Positions 63,969 to 64,000 of a stretch of 64,000 nt of DNA are shown here, piece by piece. The notes under the pieces were generated by a model. The model saw only the letters and a program-made list of their open reading frames with translations, had not been told where the DNA came from and made no database searches. The stretch's first letter is position 1; every line of letters begins with the position of its first letter. Origin of the DNA: Noviherbaspirillum pedocola (GTDB taxonomy: Bacteria; Pseudomonadota; Gammaproteobacteria; Burkholderiales; Burkholderiaceae_D); the NCBI RefSeq assembly GCF_016632335.1, contig NZ_JAEPBG010000001.1:558001-622000 (forward strand), read 5' to 3'. The position numbers were made by a program, and so were the translations under genes.

Positions 63969-64000
63969 GTGATCTTCGATCGCCGCAGACCTCCCTATCG

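Overview
This GC-rich window looks like a chromosomal segment of a motile, Gram-negative betaproteobacterium of the order Burkholderiales. The protein sequences resemble Oxalobacteraceae (Herbaspirillum/Noviherbaspirillum-like), but that placement is inference from protein character and gene order, not from a marker gene search. Most of the window is core housekeeping sequence. No phage, transposase, CRISPR array or toxin-antitoxin module was recognised.

Layout. 1-9.1 kb: partial mpl (peptidoglycan recycling), a divergent unknown gene with a TlpA-like thioredoxin, aroQ, accBC, prmA, a zinc-finger membrane protein, a PfkB kinase, a small lipoprotein and YggT. 9.2-20.3 kb: a lysine/alanine-repeat histone-like protein, then nrdB and nrdA, which are separated by an oppositely oriented three-gene operon for the osmoprotectant N-acetylglutaminylglutamine amide (NAGGN). 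Each nrd gene has its own pair of NrdR boxes. 20.3-25.1 kb: a compact minus-strand operon ypjD-like / small membrane protein / pilS / pilR / ampD. 25.2-35.4 kb: ffh, a SWIB protein with a histone-like tail, a lytic transglycosylase, proS, rppH, a CNP1-like protein, the rplU-rpmA-obgE-proB operon, ispB and tRNA-Pro(CGG). 35.6-42.0 kb: a DUF2945-like protein and a surface-polysaccharide block (GT9, GT8 and an O-antigen-ligase-like protein on plus; a second GT9/GT8 pair on minus). 42.2-47.3 kb: fliC-flaG-fliD-fliT-fliS with a sigma-28 promoter. 47.5-64 kb: a CorC-type transporter, pilB-pilC, a 9 kb accessory insert, then pilD-coaE-zapD-yacG.

How the genes work together. Type IV pili recur across the window: the ATPase, platform protein, prepilin peptidase, one major pilin gene (pilA) and the PilS/PilR two-component system are all present, although spread over 40 kb. 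pilA has a clear sigma-54 promoter, fitting control by the sigma-54 activator PilR. The insert between pilC and pilD carries pilA, a GT-C/TPR membrane protein, and a tightly coupled operon of a secreted NTF2-like protein, a cupredoxin-like protein and a membrane c-di-GMP phosphodiesterase with a degenerate GGDEF site. That operon is the best candidate here for something under-described.

Other points worth a check are the coaE gene, which has no ATG, GTG or TTG start upstream of its P-loop and appears to use ATC, and a dispersed palindromic repeat at the NAGGN/nrdA junction and again after yacG.
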